In this document: positions 54,428 to 62,202 of the stretch, piece by piece
Layout of the letters: every line of letters starts with the position of its first letter
Numbering within the stretch: the first letter of the stretch is position 1
DNA from: CAXXFQ01 sp963674475
GTDB taxonomy: Bacteria; Planctomycetota; Planctomycetia; Pirellulales; Thermoguttaceae
DNA length: 64,000 nt
Assembly (NCBI GenBank): GCA_963674475.2
Contig: CAXXFQ010000033.1
Span: forward strand, 558,001 to 622,000
Direction: 5' to 3'
Notes under the pieces: model-generated
Told to the model about the DNA's origin: nothing
The model's database searches: none
The model's input: only the letters and a program-made list of their open reading frames with translations
Made by a program: the position numbers and the translations under genes

Positions 54428-55936
54428 TTACACGGCGACCAACGATTCGCACTCTTCGACCGAAGCCGAGTCGGACCAGCTTTCCATCTTTTGGGCGATC
54501 AACCGCAGTCGATTGGTGCCGCCGGGTTGCTGGAGTTTGCGCAACGCGTTGGCTTCGATCTGGCGGACTCGTTCCCGAGTGATTTGGAATTGACGGCCGA
54601 CACTGGTCAGCGATTGGGCCGAGTCGCCGACGAAACCGAAACGCATCTGAATCAAGGTTCGCTCCCGTTCCGAAAGGGTTTCGAGCGCGTCGGCCACCTC
54701 TTTTTGAAGCCGATCATGATTCGCTTCGGCCTGCGGATGATAGGTCCGATGGTCTTCGATCGCGTCGCCCAACCGGGTCCGTTCGTTGTCGTCGACCACC
54801 TCGTCAAGCGAACGAAGCGGGGCGGTCAAACCAAGCGCGTCGCGGGTCTTCGTCGCCGACAGACCCAGTCCGCGGGCCGTCTCTTCGGCCAACGGTTCCC
54901 GTCCGAACTCATGCAATAACTGATAACGGACTTCCTGCGCCTTGCTGATTCGCTGAAGCATATGGGCCGGAAGCCGGATGATCCGTGATTGGTTTGTAAT
55001 CGAACGGGTGATCGCTTGGCGAATCCACCAGGTCGCGTAGGTCGCGAACTTGAATCCGCGTTCGGGGTCAAATTTATCGGCCGCCCAGAGCAGCCCCGTA
55101 TTTCCCTCTTGAACCAGATCGAGGAAGCCCAGGTTCGAATAGTTTCGATATCGTTTGGCGATCGAGACGACCAGCCGTAGGTTGGCCGACGTCAACTCCT
55201 GCCGTGTATTTAAATAGCGACGTTGCTGATGGCGTGCCCGCGAGATTCGACGCCCTAGGGTCGACGGGCTTTCGAGGACCTCTCGCATCAAGCGACGTAA
55301 TTCTCGACGACGCCGAACGGTTCGCCCGTCGTCGGGATGATTTTTATTGAGGTCGATCAGTTCGTCTTCGAGCTGTTGCATCCTTTCGAAAATCGGGAGA
55401 AGGGTGTTTAAGAGTTCCTCGACTACTTCCATGCGAGGACCGATCTCTTCGACCAGACGAACCGCTTTTTTTCGACGAAGGACCATCCGACGTCGGGCCG
55501 CCGACCGGTCGAACTGAACTCGGGGTCGATCGATCAGTTGATCGAAATCGCGTCGATTCAGTTCGACCAGATGGCGGAGCGTGGGTAAATTGGCTTCCAG
55601 CCGTTTGCGGATCCGCTCTTTCTCGGCGACATTGCCGATCGCGACGTCCACAATTCGGTCGAGACGCGCTTTTCCTTCGAGGATTTCTGAAAAACGATCG
55701 AGTATTTTTCCCAGGAGATGATCGTTACTCAAAATCTCGCTTCGAAACGCGTCGCGTGCCGAACGCAGTTTCCGGGTCATCGACAGCTCTTCTTCACGCG
55801 ACAAAAGCGGGATCCGTCCCACGTCTTGCAAATAGGTTTCGACCAGACTGGTGTCGTGCGTTGCTTCTGAGGTAAAGGAGTTTTCCCAGGTAGTTGAGGC
55901 CGAGGAGATTTCCTTGGTTCCAGTTGGTCGTCCCAC
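54428..55936 (-). CDS. RpoD-like RNA polymerase sigma factor (group 1/2)
   Basis: About 502 residues from a GTG at 55936, with AAGGA eight bases upstream. Region 1.2 is TSLVETYLQDVGRIPLLSRE, and an insertion of about 150 charged residues precedes region 2. Regions 2.1-2.4 are SANLRLVVSIAKRYRNYSNL, LDLVQEGNTGLLWAADKFDP and FATYATWWIRQAI; region 3 is RLPAHMLQRISKAQ; region 4 is RERTLIQMRFGF and ITRERVRQIEANALRKL. It lacks a typical region 1.1. It may be the housekeeping factor or a group 2 paralogue; with no dnaG or rpsU beside it I cannot say which. A dispersed repeat lies right at its start. Confidence 0.9.
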   Translation of the reverse strand: MGRPTGTKEISSASTTWENSFTSEATHDTSLVETYLQDVGRIPLLSREEELSMTRKLRSARDAFRSEILSNDHLLGKILDRFSEILEGKARLDRIVDVAIGNVAEKERIRKRLEANLPTLRHLVELNRRDFDQLIDRPRVQFDRSAARRRMVLRRKKAVRLVEEIGPRMEVVEELLNTLLPIFERMQQLEDELIDLNKNHPDDGRTVRRRRELRRLMREVLESPSTLGRRISRARHQQRRYLNTRQELTSANLRLVVSIAKRYRNYSNLGFLDLVQEGNTGLLWAADKFDPERGFKFATYATWWIRQAITRSITNQSRIIRLPAHMLQRISKAQEVRYQLLHEFGREPLAEETARGLGLSATKTRDALGLTAPLRSLDEVVDDNERTRLGDAIEDHRTYHPQAEANHDRLQKEVADALETLSERERTLIQMRFGFVGDSAQSLTSVGRQFQITRERVRQIEANALRKLQQPGGTNRLRLIAQKMESWSDSASVEECESLVAV

Positions 55937-55950
55937 GTCGATGATCCTTA

Positions 55951-56012
55951 TTCGTGTTCGCAAAAGAAGTGTCCCCTGATTTCTGGCAGCCTCTCGAAAG
56001 CCGGGTCACTCC
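55951..56012 (+). repeat. dispersed repeat family 2, copy A
   Basis: TTCGCAAAAGAAGTGTCCCC followed by TGATTTCTGGCAGCCTCTCG and a CCGGG block aligns with 60759-60818 with few mismatches. It lies immediately upstream of the RpoD-like gene, which reads away from it on the minus strand, so it may be in its promoter region. Confidence 0.6.
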
Positions 56013-56028
56013 TGATACGAAGCCCAAT

Positions 56029-56079
56029 AAAAAGCTTCGGGCCTCCTTTTCGGTCGACCGGTTGGGGAGGCCCGAAAGC
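56029..56079 (-). terminator. terminator of the dksA-like/lspA operon
   Basis: On the minus strand GCTTTCGGGCCTCC pairs with GGAGGCCCGAAGC across about 19 nt and ends in TTTTTATT. It lies downstream of lspA and upstream of the sigma gene. Confidence 0.75.
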
Positions 56080-56289
56080 GTTGTTCTCTTGAGAAGAAAA
56101 ATCGTTTCGGAAAAGCCGGTCGAGGTTTTGCAAGGGTCTGTGAGATTCGCCTTACGACCAGATAGTTTCCGAAGGCCCGGCGATCTTGTGGGAAAAGACG
56201 CGTTTTTTTTAAAAAAATTTGGCGGCGAAAAATAAATAGTTCTTCAGAGGGCGTGTCGCATAGTACTAAAGAATGGCCACTCGAGCCAG

Positions 56290-56308
56290 AATCGGCAAAA
56301 AGCCGATT
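56290..56308 (-). other. short hairpin after lspA
   Basis: AATCGGC pairs with GCCGATT around AAAAA, just past the lspA stop. No T tract follows on either strand, so it may be an mRNA end stabiliser. Confidence 0.35.
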
Positions 56309-56329
56309 TCGCCTAAAAGAAGCATAACC

Positions 56330-56971
56330 CTACTGATTAGAGTTTTTTTCGCCCGTTTGATCTGCTCGCCAGGCCTGCCATGCCAACAGAATGGCGCCGC
56401 AGACTAGAAAACTATCGGCTAAATTGAACGTTGGCCAGGGCCAGTTGCCGATCATCACCAGAATCCAGTCCCGAACCGCAAAAACCGGTTCGCCGATAAC
56501 GTGGAGGCTGTTGGCGTAGTTCCACTCAAGTCCAGGCAGGCCGATTCGATCGTAGAGATTGCCCAAGATTCCTGCTGAGACAAGACTTAGGGCAATGGTA
56601 AGAATCCAGGCGCGGGCCGCCTTTAAGAAGAAAAGCCAGAAAAGGACCGCCACAAGCGCAAGAACCGACATCCCGGCAAACCAGCTGACCTGACCTTGCC
56701 CAACGCCGAACAGGGCCCCTTCGTTCAGGCTGGTTTGGAAGCCAACGACCCGGTCCCAAATCCACCACGTTCGGCCGCCCGGCATCCCCAGCTCACGAAA
56801 AATCCAGCTTTTCGTACCCAGGTCGGCCAAACAGCCAATCACGGTGATCGAAAAGAAGACGAAATACCGGTTCCACGCTATCGTGTCCCGTTGTTCCGTC
56901 CGCGTTTCAGCCCGCTCTTGTGCCGGTTCGATTTGATCCTTCTTCGGCAGTCCGTCTTCCTTGGCGGTCAT
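56330..56971 (-). CDS. lspA: lipoprotein signal peptidase (signal peptidase II)
   Basis: About 213 residues from the ATG at 56971; it carries an N-terminal hydrophilic extension of about 40 residues compared with E. coli. Lsp cleaves signal peptides of prolipoproteins in the inner membrane. Four membrane helices are visible. The catalytic Asp pair lies in GNLYDRIGLPGLEW and WPTFNLADSFLVCGAI, and VIGCLADLGTKSWIF and TSLNEGALFGVGQG match the family. It starts 10 bp after the dksA-like stop, so the two are one operon. Confidence 0.93.
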   Translation of the reverse strand: MTAKEDGLPKKDQIEPAQERAETRTEQRDTIAWNRYFVFFSITVIGCLADLGTKSWIFRELGMPGGRTWWIWDRVVGFQTSLNEGALFGVGQGQVSWFAGMSVLALVAVLFWLFFLKAARAWILTIALSLVSAGILGNLYDRIGLPGLEWNYANSLHVIGEPVFAVRDWILVMIGNWPWPTFNLADSFLVCGAILLAWQAWRADQTGEKNSNQ

Positions 56972-56981
56972 GATGGGTGAA

Positions 56982-57353
56982 TTACCCCCGTTCGAATTCG
57001 GAAGCACACTTCACGCACATCGTTGCGTAAGGAATCGCATTGAGTCGCGTTTTGGGAATTCGCGCTCCGCATTCCTCGCACTTGCCGTACGATGCTTCCT
57101 CAATCCGCTCCAAGGCGACTTCGATTTTATCGAGCGTACCTTCTTCGCTCTGCATCAGGCTGAGCGTAAACTCTTGCTCGAAGTTATCACTTCCGATGTC
57201 CGCCATATGGATCGGCATGCTCGACAGATCGCCGCAGGACTCGGTTCGAGACTTTTTTAACGCGGCATCTGCCATTGTATTGACATCGCCTCGCAACCGA
57301 CTACGAAGAAGGATTAACTTCTCTTTGAATTTTTTCAGATCTTCGGGCTTCAT
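56982..57353 (-). CDS. TraR/DksA family zinc-finger protein
   Basis: About 123 residues from the ATG at 57353 with GAGAGA upstream. A coiled coil (LKKFKEKLILLRSRLRGDVN and LDKIEVALERIEEASYG) is followed by a C4 zinc finger, CEECGARIPKTRL...CVKC. DksA-type proteins bind the RNA polymerase secondary channel and modulate stress and growth transcription. The tip DXXDXA motif of true DksA reads DIGSDN here, so activity may differ. Pairing with lspA on one mRNA is common in such bacteria. Confidence 0.85.
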   Translation of the reverse strand: MKPEDLKKFKEKLILLRSRLRGDVNTMADAALKKSRTESCGDLSSMPIHMADIGSDNFEQEFTLSLMQSEEGTLDKIEVALERIEEASYGKCEECGARIPKTRLNAIPYATMCVKCASEFERG

Positions 57354-57676
57354 CAGATTGTCTCTCTCTGGATGAATGGATCCCCACAAATAGCCCCAAT
57401 TCAGCTTAGTGGAGAATTCTCATTTTATCCATGGCGATTGGGGTTGTCAATTCGTTACGGGTCGGAAGAGGAATCGGTTTGAAGAAAAGGTCATTTTTTG
57501 CCCCTCTCGGTTGGATTTTTTTGAAAAGAGACCCTCATTGCGAGAAAAGGAACCCGCTAAACAGAGGGGTTTGATCCCTATTCCGGAGGGTTGAAACCGG
57601 AAGGTCAAAATGCGGATTTCGCGATCAGTTCGGTGACGAAACCGGTTCCTTCCGCAAAAAATCACCTCGGAAAGTC
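57354..57676. other. non-coding spacer between the dksA-like gene and the thrC promoter
   Basis: No gene or stable long hairpin was seen. It should contain the promoter of the dksA-like/lspA operon on the minus strand. Confidence 0.4.
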
Positions 57677-57705
57677 GCGACACAGGCAATCTGGGCCGTT
57701 ATAAT
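57677..57705 (+). promoter_or_regulatory. candidate sigma-70-type promoter upstream of thrC
   Basis: GCGACA (57677-57682), a 17-bp spacer and TATAAT (57700-57705). The -10 is perfect, the -35 fair; the leader to thrC would be about 290 nt, without an evident attenuator. Confidence 0.4.
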
Positions 57706-58001
57706 ACAAGGTTTTGACTGCGAATGTCGAAAGTGAAAAAACGACTTGGCAAATCGGGCTCGGACGAAATCGCCTCCTCGTTATCCGATTGGGCCGGGTC
57801 CTCTTTTTACTAAACCTTTTAGATTGCCTTTCAGGTAAGTGTTGCGGGTTCTCCCGGTTCAAGCCAGGATGGAAATCGCTTAAGTGGTTACAGCCGTTGT
57901 CGTTGTGTCGATCATGGAAACATTCCCTCGACCGTGGGAAAGCTTCCGCTTAAGTGAAAACCGCTTTGAAAAACAATAACGAATTCGTTTCTTTTTCCTA
58001 A

Positions 58002-59432
58002 ATGGGTCCGATTTCGATGATGAACGCTCACGCTCAAGACGCCGTTTTTCAGCGGTGCATTATGCCCGACTGTCAAGCCACCTTTTCGACCGATGAGGTT
58101 TTGACCGCCTGTCCAAAATGCGGCAACTTGCTCGATGTGGCCTACGATTGGGACCGGTTGGCTCCGCCCAAAAGTCTTAAGGAGATCGAACGGCATTGGA
58201 CCGAACGCAACATCCCGCAACGTTTCAGCGGCATCTGGCGGTTTCACGAGCTGTTGCCGTTTGCGCCGCTGGAAAAGTGTGTGACCGTCGGCGAAGGGCA
58301 GACGCTGTTGCACAACTCCGAAGGGGTCGCCCGTTATGTGGGCGTTCAGTCGGGCAACCTTTTTTTGCAGTACGAAGGGATGAACCCGTCGGGCAGTTTT
58401 AAAGACAACGGGATGGCCGCCGCGTTTACCCATGCCGGGTTGGTCGGGGCCGAGCGGGCCGCCTGCGCGTCGACCGGCAACACGAGCGCGTCGTTGGCCT
58501 TGTACTGTTCGGTCACCCGTCGGATGAAAGCGGTCATCTTTATCGGGTCGGGCAAGATCGCCTTCGGAAAACTTTCTCAAGCGTTGGACTACGGCGCGCT
58601 GACCATTCAGATCGACGGCGACTTCGACGACGCGATGGCCCGCGTCCAAGAGACCTCGCGTGAACTGGGAATCTATCTGGTCAACAGCGTCAACCCTTTC
58701 CGGTTGGAAGGCCAAAAAACGATCATGTTCCGGATCCTCGAAGCGCTCCGATGGGAAGTGCCCGATTGGATCGTCGTCCCCGGCGGAAATTTGGGCAACT
58801 CCAGCGCCTTCGGCAAGGCGTTTTACGAGCTGCATCAACTGGGGCTGATCGACCGGATTCCCCGCTTGGCCGTGATCAACGCGACCGGTGCCCGGACCCT
58901 TTACGAACTCAAAGAAGAGCACGGCGTGACCTGGAACGGCGGACGGCCGAACATGCCGGTGATCGACGAGTACTGTCGCAAGATGGACGAAGAAGGGCGA
59001 CGCGCCTCGACCTTGGCCAGTGCGATCGAAATCAACCGGCCGGTCAACCTGATCAAATGTTTCCGAGCACTCGAATGGACCGACGGCGTGGTCCGTCACG
59101 TCAGCGACCAGGAGATCCTCGACGCCAAGGCCCAAGTCGGCGCCGGCGGCATGGGGTGCGAACCGGCCAGTGCGGCCAGTGTCGCGGGGGCCCGGCTCTT
59201 GCGAGAAGAGGGAATCATCGCCCCGAGCGAGCGGGTCGTCTGCATCCTGACCGGCCACCAACTCAAAGACCCCAACGCGACGGTCGCCTACCATGGACCG
59301 GATAAAGACGTGTTCGAAAAGGTCCTCGGCAGCCGGGGCGTCAAGACGACCGAGTTCGCCAACCGGCCGATCGCCGTGGCCAACGACCTCGATCAGATCA
59401 TCGGCGCGATCCGCGAACAGGATGAGAAGTAA
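58002..59432 (+). CDS. thrC: threonine synthase
   Basis: 476 residues from the first ATG; ATGs at 58017 and 58020 are also possible. Threonine synthase converts O-phosphohomoserine to threonine with PLP. An N-terminal zinc-ribbon-like pair (CIMPDC and CPKC) is as in the archaeal/cyanobacterial long form. The PLP Lys lies in NPSGSFKDNGMA, the phosphate loop is GGNLGNSSAFGK, and STGNTSASLALYCS holds the substrate Ser/Asn. It is monocistronic. A lone terminus of the MITE-like repeat follows 50 bp after its stop. Confidence 0.93.
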   Translation: MGPISMMNAHAQDAVFQRCIMPDCQATFSTDEVLTACPKCGNLLDVAYDWDRLAPPKSLKEIERHWTERNIPQRFSGIWRFHELLPFAPLEKCVTVGEGQTLLHNSEGVARYVGVQSGNLFLQYEGMNPSGSFKDNGMAAAFTHAGLVGAERAACASTGNTSASLALYCSVTRRMKAVIFIGSGKIAFGKLSQALDYGALTIQIDGDFDDAMARVQETSRELGIYLVNSVNPFRLEGQKTIMFRILEALRWEVPDWIVVPGGNLGNSSAFGKAFYELHQLGLIDRIPRLAVINATGARTLYELKEEHGVTWNGGRPNMPVIDEYCRKMDEEGRRASTLASAIEINRPVNLIKCFRALEWTDGVVRHVSDQEILDAKAQVGAGGMGCEPASAASVAGARLLREEGIIAPSERVVCILTGHQLKDPNATVAYHGPDKDVFEKVLGSRGVKTTEFANRPIAVANDLDQIIGAIREQDEK

Positions 59433-59480
59433 ATCCTACTTCCTACTTAAAACTGCCCGTTGCCACCCGTTTTCCATGAT

Positions 59481-59503
59481 AACCCGTTTTTCAACAGGCT
59501 GCC
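59481..59503 (+). repeat. solo terminus of the MITE-like repeat
   Basis: CGTTTTTCAACAGGCTGCC (59485-59503) matches the right end of copy 1 and the end of copy 2. No left partner is seen within 200 bp, so this is a remnant. Confidence 0.6.
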
Positions 59504-59546
59504 AAGAGCCTCTTTCGATACCAAAAAATTCGGAAGGCGCTTTTCC

Positions 59547-60710
59547 TTACTTTTTCACTCCCAGGCTCTCGAGTGGAATGATCGCCAACTCGGCCATGTG
59601 CCGGGGACGCCGACAGGAATAGACGACGTACAGCTTTCCGTCCCGCTCGACGGCGTAGGGGTACGAAAGGTTGGCCTTCCGCTTCGGATCTTCGCCCGCG
59701 CGGACGGCGTCACGAATCCGGAAGACCTTGCTGAAACGTTCACTGTCGGGTTCGGCAATCGCGATGGTCAACGGGCAACGGCGTTTTTTCGTGTCGGCCG
59801 TCGTCGTGCAGATGAGATAGCGGTGGCCCGTGCTGAGTGTGCCGGTATACGGTTTCGACGGGGCCATCGGCAGGTTCGATCGTTTAAGCGGTGTCCAGCT
59901 TCGGCCATAATCGTCGCTGGTCGAGACGTAGGCCCACGGATCGAGCCCCCGCGCGATGCACATGACGCGCGACCCGGAAACCAGAATGCCCGATTCACAC
60001 CAAAGTGTTTCCTTATAGGGTTGTTTTATCGTGACGATCTCCCATCGGGTCCAGTCGTCTCCGTGACTGATCGCCACGGCCGGCGGATGGTGTCCCTTGC
60101 GATAGGTCCCGTTGATCTGGAACCCGGCGACGATCCAGTTGCCGTTGTCCATGCGGAGCGGATCGGCCATCGGCCAAAATTGTTCGCCCCAGACAAAACC
60201 GTTCGACTCCCAACCGCCGGTTTTTTCATTGAACGTCATCGCCTCGGTGTGAATGTCGGTATAGTTGGCCCGAAAACGGGGAAAGAATCCCCAAAGCGTT
60301 CCGTCGCGCGAGCAGGTGATCCCGTGGCTGGCCGCTTCCTTTGTCGTTCCCGGCGCGATCATCTCGACCGGGGAAAGGGTTTGGAAATCGTCGTCGCTCC
60401 ACCGACCCCGGACCACCTCGGTGATCGTGTTCTCGGACCCTTTGTTGTGTCCCCAGGTTACCAGCCAACGGTCGCCGTGGTGGACGATCGTCACACCGTG
60501 GAGCCAGCGGTAATCGCTTTTCTCCTGCTTCGGACAGAAGAGCGTTTTGAACGTCACGTTTTCCAAAAGCGGGATTTCGGCACTTTGGGGCATCGGGATG
60601 TTCGCATCCCAAAGCGGGTAACGGTCTTCCTGCGCAGCCTGCAGGCCGAGAGTTGTCAAAATATCCGAGAGGAAGGCAAAAAGGAGGATCGCGATAATTC
60701 TTTTCTTCAT
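59547..60710 (-). CDS. secreted sialidase-like beta-propeller protein
   Basis: 387 residues with a signal peptide (MKKRIIAILLFAFLSDILTT...). The mature part is all-beta with repeated blade motifs: RWSDDDFQTLSPVE, CSRDGTLWGFFPR, STSDDYGRSWTPLKRS (an Asp-box, S-x-D-x-G-x-T/S-W) and YPYAVERDGKLYVVYSC. It matches secreted exo-alpha-sialidase/BNR-repeat proteins frequent in Planctomycetes. Whether it cleaves sialic acid, sulfated or other glycans cannot be said: the Arg triad of sialidases is not clear. It diverges from an FCD-AraC regulator, which may control it. Confidence 0.85.
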   Translation of the reverse strand: MKKRIIAILLFAFLSDILTTLGLQAAQEDRYPLWDANIPMPQSAEIPLLENVTFKTLFCPKQEKSDYRWLHGVTIVHHGDRWLVTWGHNKGSENTITEVVRGRWSDDDFQTLSPVEMIAPGTTKEAASHGITCSRDGTLWGFFPRFRANYTDIHTEAMTFNEKTGGWESNGFVWGEQFWPMADPLRMDNGNWIVAGFQINGTYRKGHHPPAVAISHGDDWTRWEIVTIKQPYKETLWCESGILVSGSRVMCIARGLDPWAYVSTSDDYGRSWTPLKRSNLPMAPSKPYTGTLSTGHRYLICTTTADTKKRRCPLTIAIAEPDSERFSKVFRIRDAVRAGEDPKRKANLSYPYAVERDGKLYVVYSCRRPRHMAELAIIPLESLGVKK

Positions 60711-60758
60711 GGGGAATAGGAATCCTTTTCAGAGGGGCATGACGTGCTTTTATTGATA

Positions 60759-60818
60759 TTCGCAAAAGTAGTGGTCCCCTGACTTCAGGAAACCTCTGGA
60801 AATACCGGGCCCCTCGCT
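60759..60818 (+). repeat. dispersed repeat family 2, copy B
   Basis: TTCGCAAAAGTAGTGGTCCC followed by CTGACTTCAGGAAACCTCTG and ACCGGG corresponds to copy A at 55.95-56.01 kb. The similarity fades after the CCGGG block and resumes at CTCAATAAGG. It sits between the divergent sialidase-like and FCD-AraC genes. Confidence 0.6.
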
Positions 60819-61099
60819 GGGTGCCCTCGGATCACTACTTATGCGAGGCTCAATAAGGAAAATATCTCGATATGGATTGGGCCGTTTACCGAAAGAGGCT
60901 CTCGATTGAATCCCCTTTTGAAAGAGATTCGATTCGACACATTCAGATCGAGAGAACATAAACGGGTTTCCTCCTCGGAGAATTCATTATAAAATAGAGC
61001 TAAGCGATTCACAACCGAATCGGGCCTCTGGTCAAACCAGGCCTAAAACGGCGCGCGATTTGACCTATTATTTTTCATATCTTTCGGAAAACGGTCCCC

Positions 61100-61909
61100 A
61101 TGTCCGACTCCCTTGCCCATCTGACTCCCATGCGATCGGTGACCGAGTTGCGGTCGGTGGTCGAAAGTTTTGCGGCCCGTTATGCGGCGCTACGGGTAGC
61201 TGCCGGGGCCGAGACGAAAAAACTGCTTCACGCCTTCTCGCAGATGCAACGGGCCGCCGCGGCCGACGAAGAAGATATGTTCATCCGGGCCGATTGGAAT
61301 CTTCATTTGGCCGTCGTTCGTTTAGCCGAAGTCGAGGGTCTGGAAGCAACCTGGAACGCCGTGGCGGGGAAACAGCGGGCCTTTCACGATGAATCGATCG
61401 GTCGCTGCTGGCCCGATCTGAACGTTCTGTTCGAAGCGCACCGGGCGTTGGTTGACACGATCTGTGAAGGGAATCCGACGGCGGCCGAAGAGGCTTCCGA
61501 ATCGCATTTGAACGCGATCTGGTACCGGTTGGCCGACTTGACCGACGATCCGTCGTTGCCGGGTGAGCCGTTGGAGCGGGTCCGGACCTATATGCTTTTT
61601 CACCTAAACGAATTGTTGCGGCTGGATTTTCTGGCTCGCTATGTGGCCCGAACCAGTCCCGGGCATCTGGCCCGACTTTTTCGACAAGCGTACGGGACCA
61701 GTTTCACCGAATACCTGCGCGAGATGCGGATGCGTAAGGCGATGGAGCTGTTGGTGACGACCGACCAACCGATCGGTCGAATTGCCCGTCGGGTCGGTTA
61801 TCAAGACGGTTCACGTTTTGCCAAACATTTTGCTGCCCGTTTTGGTCTTTCCCCAAGAGCCTATCGAAAACAAATCGGCTCGTCGGACGTTTTTGATTGG
61901 CTTGCCTAA
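61100..61909 (+). CDS. AraC-type regulator with an N-terminal FCD (GntR-family ligand) domain
   Basis: 269 residues. Residues of about 12-150 look like the FCD domain of FadR/GntR regulators: AARYAALRVAAGAETKKLLH, the D...H pair in ADWNLHLAVV, a His in EAHRALVDTI and in ESHLNAIW, the usual metal-ligand positions. The expected GntR winged helix is absent. Instead residues of about 165-262 are an AraC HTH pair (YVARTSPGHLARLFRQAYGT and IGRIARRVGYQDGSRFAKHF) ending FGLSPRAYRK. It would therefore be a metal- or carboxylate-responsive AraC factor. It diverges from the sialidase-like gene, 389 bp away. Confidence 0.85.
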   Translation: MSDSLAHLTPMRSVTELRSVVESFAARYAALRVAAGAETKKLLHAFSQMQRAAAADEEDMFIRADWNLHLAVVRLAEVEGLEATWNAVAGKQRAFHDESIGRCWPDLNVLFEAHRALVDTICEGNPTAAEEASESHLNAIWYRLADLTDDPSLPGEPLERVRTYMLFHLNELLRLDFLARYVARTSPGHLARLFRQAYGTSFTEYLREMRMRKAMELLVTTDQPIGRIARRVGYQDGSRFAKHFAARFGLSPRAYRKQIGSSDVFDWLA

Positions 61910-62202
61910 TTGAAGGGGAAAAGGGAGTGCGGGAGCCGTTTTGTCGAATAGTCGCTTTCTAGGCAAGCGGGGGAGGGGAAAGTACCCTGACGTGGAATCG
62001 TTCATGTAAGTCTATGCTATTGAAATGCTTAGCGATGGTCGGCGGCAAGGTCAACCGATTCCTACCGTGCTTCGACACGCCCCTTTTCAGCTAAGGTATT
62101 CTTGTATGAATATAACGAACTGATTTTTTCCGATCCGTTTTCGCTTCCCTTCGGGCTTGATCGGTCGTTTTCCATATTGGGCCGTGGAGCAAGGAAGAGG
62201 TC

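Noticed and set aside
57912..59294. Minus-strand ORF of 460 codons opposite thrC
   Set aside because: Antisense of threonine synthase with no ribosome site or domain.
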